Positions 4,828 through 9,011 of a stretch of 9,011 bases of DNA are shown here, piece after piece. The position numbers and the translations under genes are program-made. Source of the DNA: Clostridia bacterium (GTDB lineage: Bacteria > Bacillota_A > Clostridia > Oscillospirales > CAG-272). The stretch is from the NCBI GenBank assembly GCA_017626655.1, contig JAGAIH010000152.1, forward strand, positions 1 to 9,011. The letters run 5' to 3'. How positions within the stretch are numbered: position 1 is the first letter of the stretch; each line of letters begins with the position of its first letter. The notes under the pieces are model-generated. The model made no database searches and was not told where the DNA came from. It saw only the letters and a program-made list of their open reading frames with translations.

Positions 4828-6311
4828 GCCGCGGGGAGGGACGTAATGCCCCCGTGATCTGGCGGCCTCAGCCCAGGCAGGCGTTGTTCATGGCGCGGCC
4901 CGAGGACGAGGCCCTGTACGGCGGGGCGGCGGGGGGAGGAAAATCCGACGCGCTGGTGCTGGAGGCTCTGCGGCAGGTGAGCGTTCCCTACTACAAGGGC
5001 ATGATCCTCCGCAAGACCCACCCCCAGCTCAGCGAGCTGGTGGAGAAGTCCCTGCGGTACTACCCCTTGGTGGACAGGGGGGCGGTATACAACGCCACCT
5101 CCCACACCTGGCGGTTCTCCTCGGGGGCGAAGATTATCTTCGGGAGCCTGCCCCACGCGGCGGATCGCTTCAACTACCAGGGTCAGGCCTACGATTTCAT
5201 CGCCTTTGATGAGCTGACCCAGTTCACCTGGGAGGAGTACAGCTACCTCTTCTCCCGCAACCGACCCAACGGCCCCGGGACGCGGTGCTACATCCGCGCC
5301 ACCGCCAACCCCGGCGGGGTGGGGCACGGTTGGGTCAAGGAGCGGTTCATCACTCCCGCGCCTCCCATGAGGACGGTATGGGAGGAGGTGAAGGTGCGCT
5401 ACCCCGACGGCCGCGAGGAGGCTCGGCACAAGTCCCGCATCTTCGTGCCGTCCACGGTATTTGACAATGGGATCCTCCTCCGCAATGATCCCGATTATCT
5501 GACCCGCCTGGCCTCCCTGCCCGAGGCTGAGCGGAAGGCTCTGCTCTACGGGGACTGGGACTCCTTCTCGGGTCAGGTCTTCACCGAGTGGCGCAACGAC
5601 CCCGCCCACTACGGAGATCGGGTGGGGACCCACGTGATTTCTCCCTTCCGCATCCCCAAGTCCTGGAGCGTCTGGCGGGGCTTTGACTGGGGCTACACCC
5701 GACCCTTTTCGGTGGGGTGGTACGCCGTGGACCACGATGGGCGTCTCTACCGCATCCGCGAGCTGTACGGCTGTCGCGCCGACGGGAACGGGCGGCCCAT
5801 CCCCAACACGGGCATCTGCCGCAACGCCGATGAGATCGCCCGCATGATCCGCCGTGTGGAGTCCGAGGACCCCAATCTCATGGGGCGCAGGATCCGGGGC
5901 ATCGCCGATCCCGCCATCTACCAGCGCAACGGCGGCGAGTCCATCGGGGAGCTGATGGAGAGGGAGGGGGTCTACTGGGACAAGGCCGACAACACCCGCC
6001 TGGCGGGGAAGGCCCAGCTCCACAACCGCCTGGCCTTTGACAGTCAAGGAATTCCCATGCTCTACGTCTTCTCCACCTGCAAGCATTTCATCCGCACCCT
6101 CCCCTCTCTGGTCTACAGCCAGGTGGACGTGGAGGACGTGGACACCGACGGGGAGGACCATATTTACGACGAGTGTCGGTACGTGTGCATGGAGAATCCC
6201 TGCGCGCCGCCCGTGCCGAGTGCTGTGGCGGGGAGGGAGGACGACCCGTTGGGGCTGAACGGTAGGGAAGATTTTGGATATGCGCCTTACGCGGGGAGAA
6301 TGGGGAGGTAA
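4824..6311 (+). CDS. terL: Phage terminase large subunit
   Basis: 495 aa, normal family length. It is the ATP-driven motor that pumps DNA into proheads and the nuclease that cuts it. ATPase half: RPQPRQALF (14-22, adenine-contacting Q motif), Walker A GGAAGGGKS (33-41), Walker B FIAFDE (125-130) with Asp129 and catalytic Glu130, coupling motif ATANPGG (159-165). RNase H-like nuclease half: Asp288 in RGFDWGY, Asp362 in GIADPA, and the acidic cluster EDHIYDECRY (444-453) with Asp445/Asp449. All key residues are present, so the enzyme looks intact. The ATG overlaps the preceding stop (ATGA), with a GGGGAGGGGA site just before. The TAA stop at 6309-6311 lies at the very edge of the repeat element that follows, so the last residues may have been changed by that insertion. 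Confidence 0.95.
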   Translation: MSRGEGRNAPVIWRPQPRQALFMARPEDEALYGGAAGGGKSDALVLEALRQVSVPYYKGMILRKTHPQLSELVEKSLRYYPLVDRGAVYNATSHTWRFSSGAKIIFGSLPHAADRFNYQGQAYDFIAFDELTQFTWEEYSYLFSRNRPNGPGTRCYIRATANPGGVGHGWVKERFITPAPPMRTVWEEVKVRYPDGREEARHKSRIFVPSTVFDNGILLRNDPDYLTRLASLPEAERKALLYGDWDSFSGQVFTEWRNDPAHYGDRVGTHVISPFRIPKSWSVWRGFDWGYTRPFSVGWYAVDHDGRLYRIRELYGCRADGNGRPIPNTGICRNADEIARMIRRVESEDPNLMGRRIRGIADPAIYQRNGGESIGELMEREGVYWDKADNTRLAGKAQLHNRLAFDSQGIPMLYVFSTCKHFIRTLPSLVYSQVDVEDVDTDGEDHIYDECRYVCMENPCAPPVPSAVAGREDDPLGLNGREDFGYAPYAGRMGR

Positions 6312-6557
6312 ATTGGGGTTTATCGAACTGTTTGAAAGGGTAAAAATGCTCATGACGGTAAACTCCCCCACCGCCTGCGGGCGGAGCCCCCTCGGGGAGG
6401 GAGCCTTGGGGCGCGGGTAAGAGTCGCTTGTCGGGTAACGATTTTCCGCGGGTCTGGGCAAAAGGCTCCCTCTCCGAGGGGGCTCCCGCGAAGCGGGTGG
6501 GGGAGTCATCACGAGCAGTGAGGCACTCTTTTCTGTCAGACCGATAAACCCAAATTT
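6310..6557. mobile_element. Inverted-repeat element 2 (MITE-like), between terL and portal
   Basis: The ends AAATTGGGGTTTATCG (6310-6325) and CGATAAACCCAAATTT (6542-6557) pair with one mismatch in 16. They are the same ends as the element at 1958-2218. A TA dinucleotide lies at each outer edge (6309-6310 and 6557-6558), as a TA target duplication would leave, though this may be chance. Inside, the arms 6362-6407 and 6462-6506 form a long inverted repeat. The flanks also match loosely (TGCTCATGACGG against CTGCTCGTGATG on the other strand), so almost the whole element is palindromic. The interior has no similarity that I can see to element 1. It splits an otherwise tightly packed operon. Confidence 0.7.
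6362..6506. repeat. Large hairpin with 45-bp arms in element 2
   Basis: Arm 6362-6407 (ACTCCCCCACC ... GGAGCCCCCTCGG ... GAGGGAGCCTT) is nearly the exact reverse complement of arm 6462-6506. Only the small inner hairpin of each arm differs (CCGCCTGCGGGCGG against CCCGCTTCGCGGG), plus one base near 6396. The loop is about 54 nt. Repeats of this CTCCCCCACCGC...GCGGGGGAG type are, from memory, frequent in intergenic regions of gut Clostridia. In RNA it would be a very stable stem between terL and portal; no T-run follows, so simple termination is not predicted. Confidence 0.8.
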
Positions 6558-6601
6558 AGATTTCTGTCCAATCAAAAGTAATCATGAAAGGATCATCAAA
6601 C

Positions 6602-8257
6602 ATGAATCACAATGACCATCAAGAGGCGGTGAGGCTGACCGACGCCGATATCAAGCTGGCGGCGGAGACGCTGGACCGCTATCGGACGGGGAAGTCCCGT
6701 CTGGACAGCCGTCTTTGCGAGGAGGCGGCTTGGTGGAGGAGCCGACACGGCGGCGGGACCGTTGCGGGGCGGGGAGCGCGGCCTGTTTCGGCCTGGCTCT
6801 TCAGTAGCATCTGCAACAAGCACGCCGATCTCTGCGACGCCATGCCCGTCTGCTCGGTCCTTCCCAGAGAGCCGGGAGACGAGGCGGAGGCGTCCATGCT
6901 CTCGGATATTCTCCCCGTCATCACCCAGCGGTGCGAGTTCGGGGAGACCTACTCCGACAACGCATGGAGCAAGCTCAAGCACGGCATGGCCGCCTACGGT
7001 GTTTTCTGGAATCCCGCTCTGGAGAACGGCTTGGGTGACATTGACATCAAGCGGGTGGACGTGCTGAACCTCTTCTGGGAGCCCGATGCCCGCGATATCC
7101 AGGAGAGCCCTAACCTCTTTTTGGTAGGGCTCTGCGACACCGAGGCGTTGCTTACCCGCTACCCCCATCTGAAGGAGAAGCGGGCGGCCATGCGGGAGGA
7201 CGGCTCCCTGTTCACCCCCGACATGGGGGGCAGCTATCTGGGGGGCAACGAGGGGCTGGCCGAGAAGACCGCCGTGGTGGACTGGTACTACAAGCGGGTC
7301 AACGCCGCGGGGAAGACGGTTCTCCACTACGCCAAGTTCACGGGGGACGTCTTGCTGTACGCCTCCGAGAACGATCCCGCCTATGCTGAGCGGGGTTGGT
7401 ACGATCACGGCCTGTACCCCGTGGTGCTGGATATTCTCTACCCCGAGGAGGGGACTCCCGCGGGGTACGGTCTCATCGCCGTGGGGCGGAATCCCCAGGG
7501 CTACATCGACGAGCTGGACGGCCACATCCTGGAGTACGCCAACGCCGCCAGCCGTGTCCGCTACTGGGCCAAGCGCTCCCTGGGCATCAACGAGCGGGAA
7601 TTCCTGGATCCCGACCGCCGCATCATTGAGGTGGAGGGCGACATCGACGAGGAGAAGCTCCGCCAGATCACCCTGTCCCCCATGGACGGGATGCTGACCG
7701 AGGTGCGGAAGATGAAGATCGACGAGCTGAAGGAGACCACGGGCAACCGCGACGTTTCCCAGGGCTCCACCTCGGGCGGGGTGACCGCCGCCCAGGCCAT
7801 TGAGGCCTTGCAGGAGGCGGGGGCCAAGGGCAGCCGCGACATGATCGCCGGCTCCCACCGCGCCTATACACAGATCATGAGGCAGGTCATCGAGCTGATC
7901 CGCCAGTTCTACGACGGGGTGCGGTGGTTCCGCATCGTGGGCGAGAACGGCGGGCGACGCTTCGTCTGCTATTCCAATACAGGCTTGCAGGACGAGATCA
8001 CGGGGGAGGGGGCCGACGGTTTAGCCTTGTACCGTCACCCCGCCTTCGATATCGAGGTCCGCGCCGAGCGGGAGAATCCTTTGGATCGCGCGGGACGCAA
8101 TCAGCTTCTTCTGGAGCTGTACCGCGCGGGGCTGTTTCATCCCAACAACAGGGACGCGGCCGAGAGGGCTCTGGCGGGCATGGACTTTGAGGGGATCGAC
8201 TCCCTGCGGGCCGGGATTCGGGTAGCGGGTACCGCGTCCTCGGAGGCCCACTCATGA
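6602..8257 (+). CDS. Phage portal protein
   Basis: 551 aa. It forms the dodecameric ring at one vertex of the head through which DNA enters and leaves, and docks the terminase. Characteristic stretches: SAWLFSSICNKHADLCDAMP (63-82), VLPREPGDEAEASML (86-100), YSDNAWSKLKHGMAAYGVFW (117-136), VDVLNLFWEPDARDIQ (152-167), and GNRDVSQGSTSGGVTAAQAI (381-400) followed by EALQEAGAKGSRDMI. The pattern fits the P22-like/long portal group common in Clostridia prophages. Start: ATG 6602 has AAAGGA at 6587-6592 with a 9-nt spacer, whereas ATG 6584 has none. The gene begins 44 bp after element 2 and overlaps the next gene by ATGA. It looks intact. Confidence 0.92.
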   Translation: MNHNDHQEAVRLTDADIKLAAETLDRYRTGKSRLDSRLCEEAAWWRSRHGGGTVAGRGARPVSAWLFSSICNKHADLCDAMPVCSVLPREPGDEAEASMLSDILPVITQRCEFGETYSDNAWSKLKHGMAAYGVFWNPALENGLGDIDIKRVDVLNLFWEPDARDIQESPNLFLVGLCDTEALLTRYPHLKEKRAAMREDGSLFTPDMGGSYLGGNEGLAEKTAVVDWYYKRVNAAGKTVLHYAKFTGDVLLYASENDPAYAERGWYDHGLYPVVLDILYPEEGTPAGYGLIAVGRNPQGYIDELDGHILEYANAASRVRYWAKRSLGINEREFLDPDRRIIEVEGDIDEEKLRQITLSPMDGMLTEVRKMKIDELKETTGNRDVSQGSTSGGVTAAQAIEALQEAGAKGSRDMIAGSHRAYTQIMRQVIELIRQFYDGVRWFRIVGENGGRRFVCYSNTGLQDEITGEGADGLALYRHPAFDIEVRAERENPLDRAGRNQLLLELYRAGLFHPNNRDAAERALAGMDFEGIDSLRAGIRVAGTASSEAHS

Positions 8258-8637
8258 TCCGCATTCGGGTCACCCAGCGGGATGGGGGGATGGAGCTGAA
8301 GGCCCACGGTCACGCGGGCTACGCGCCCCACGGGCAGGATATTGTCTGCGCGGGGGTGTCGGCTCTGCTGTACGGCTTTATCGCTTACCTGGAGGGACTT
8401 TCGCCGATCGCGACGGCGGGGGCGCCCTCCCTCGGCGGGGCATATCCCCACCTGGAGGTGAGCGAGGGAGACGGAGAGCTGCGGGTGGTTACCCGCGGGC
8501 TTGGCGGCAGGGATGTAGCGGGCTTTGACGTGACTCTGGCGGGGCTTTCCCTCATCGCCGCCTGCTATCCCGCTTTCGTGACGCTGGACATCCCCACTAT
8601 CGGAAAAAGAGAGGTAAATGAGCATGAACCAAGCTGA
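8254..8637 (+). CDS. prp: Prp-like cysteine protease (phage version), likely head maturation protease
   Basis: 127 aa, slightly longer than cellular Prp (about 105-115 aa). The family signature GHAGYAPHGQDIVCAGVSAL spans residues 19-38, with catalytic His20 and Cys32; the 12-residue spacing equals that of the staphylococcal enzyme (His22/Cys34). Later segments GAYPHLEVSEGDGELRVVT and VTLAGLSLIAACYPAFVTL also fit. Cellular Prp trims the N-terminal extension of ribosomal protein L27 in Firmicutes, and in staphylococcal phage 80alpha infection it also processes capsid and scaffold proteins. The cellular gene lies between rplU and rpmA; here it sits between portal and scaffold genes, the usual place for a prohead protease. 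ATG 8254 has CGGAGG 8 bases upstream and overlaps the portal stop. The last 14 bases overlap the next gene. Confidence 0.87.
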   Translation: MIRIRVTQRDGGMELKAHGHAGYAPHGQDIVCAGVSALLYGFIAYLEGLSPIATAGAPSLGGAYPHLEVSEGDGELRVVTRGLGGRDVAGFDVTLAGLSLIAACYPAFVTLDIPTIGKREVNEHEPS

Positions 8638-9011
8638 AAGTCCCGAGCAGGCCGTATCTGCGGCGGCGGAGGTCTCGGAGGAGGCGGCCTTATCTGAGGC
8701 GGCTCCCGCGTTTGACGCGGCCCTTCTCACCGAGGCTGAGGGGGTACGGGCGGTCTACCCCGGATTCGATCTGGCCGCCGAGATGGAGCATCCCGTTCTG
8801 GGCGCCATGCTGCGGGGCGAGGTCAAGCCTACCCTGCGCCAGCTCTACGAGGCCGTCCATCTGGATGAGGTCGTGGAGGAGCGTGTGGCCAACGCCGTGG
8901 AGGCACGGGTGACCGAGGCCGTATCGGCGGCGGTGGCGGAGGCTGTGGCCGAGGCCGTGCGTTCCACCGAGGAGCGGCTTTTGGGTCACATCCGCGCCCG
9001 CGGGCAGAGGC
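8624..9011 (+). CDS. Scaffold-like head assembly protein, N-terminal part
   Basis: 129 residues visible; it runs off the window. ATG 8624 is preferred because GAGAGG (8609-8614) lies 9 bases upstream; ATG 8618 is only 3 bases away. Residues 1-38 are acidic and Ala/Glu-rich. Residues 39-80 contain VRAVYPGFDLAAEM and RGEVKPTLRQLYEAVHLDEV, a pattern I associate with scaffold-like proteins of Clostridia prophages. Residues 84-125 are a long helix with Val/Ala at 3-4 residue spacing (ARVTEAVSAAVAEAVAEAV), likely coiled coil. Scaffolds shape the prohead and are removed before DNA packaging. Position after the protease supports this. No L-Q-x-F-A Prp cleavage motif is present in the visible N-terminus. 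An unrelated head protein is possible. Confidence 0.7.
   Translation, partial: MNQAESPEQAVSAAAEVSEEAALSEAAPAFDAALLTEAEGVRAVYPGFDLAAEMEHPVLGAMLRGEVKPTLRQLYEAVHLDEVVEERVANAVEARVTEAVSAAVAEAVAEAVRSTEERLLGHIRARGQR

Noticed and set aside
6362..6506. Simple intrinsic terminator after terL.
   Set aside because: The arms are far longer than a terminator stem, the loop is about 54 nt and no T-run follows on either strand.
4752..6575. Long open frame (607 codons) on the minus strand opposite terL.
   Set aside because: Its codons mirror the intact terminase on the plus strand, the product is low-complexity Val/Gly/Pro/His-rich, it runs into the repeat element and it has no motif. GC-rich genes commonly give such shadows.
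6584..6586. ATG six codons upstream as the portal start.
   Set aside because: It has no ribosome binding site upstream, while AAAGGA is ideally placed for ATG 6602.
6596..7858. Long open frame (420 codons) on the minus strand opposite the portal gene.
   Set aside because: It is a shadow of the portal gene, with Gly/Val/Leu-rich composition and no recognisable domain.

Overview
The window looks like a junction between a bacterial chromosome and a prophage-like locus in a GC-rich Clostridia-type Firmicute, such as a gut Oscillospiraceae relative. The basis is AAGGAG-type ribosome binding sites, heavy G/C use in coding regions, a BspA-type lipoprotein, an XRE/S24 repressor, a Prp-type protease and hairpin-rich intergenic repeats. 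This placement is inference; no marker gene fixes the taxon.

Layout. Positions 1-444 (+) hold the C-terminal part of a D-2-hydroxyacid dehydrogenase of the glycerate dehydrogenase/hydroxypyruvate reductase type, closed by a perfect 13-bp terminator hairpin. Positions 445-775 lie between convergent genes and hold an AT-rich repeat tract: five helically phased TACGAAA units, a 12-bp inverted repeat, then 17 consecutive degenerate 5-bp units. On the minus strand follow an Eis-like GNAT acetyltransferase (778-1909 plus stop), a 260-bp inverted-repeat element, a BspA-repeat lipoprotein (2239-2958) and a CI/LexA-like XRE-S24 repressor (3042-3689).

A divergent promoter region (3690-3894) has a perfect consensus promoter for the repressor and a strong extended -10 promoter for a rightward operon. 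That operon encodes a Cys-rich 94-aa protein, a 76-aa protein, a terminase small-subunit-like protein, terminase large subunit, portal protein, a Prp-like cysteine protease and the start of a scaffold-like protein. Starts overlap or abut preceding stops, as expected of one coupled packaging and head-assembly operon. A second element with the same 16-bp terminal inverted repeats and a 45-bp-arm hairpin sits exactly between the terminase stop and the portal gene.

The genes read as an SOS-sensitive lysogeny switch set directly against a DNA-packaging/capsid operon, with no integrase, cro, replication or recombination genes between them. This could be a pared-down prophage, a PBSX/GTA-like domesticated particle, a capsid-forming satellite, or a prophage whose early genes lie elsewhere. 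The most unusual sequence signals are the phased pentamer tract and the two modular elements that share ends but not interiors.
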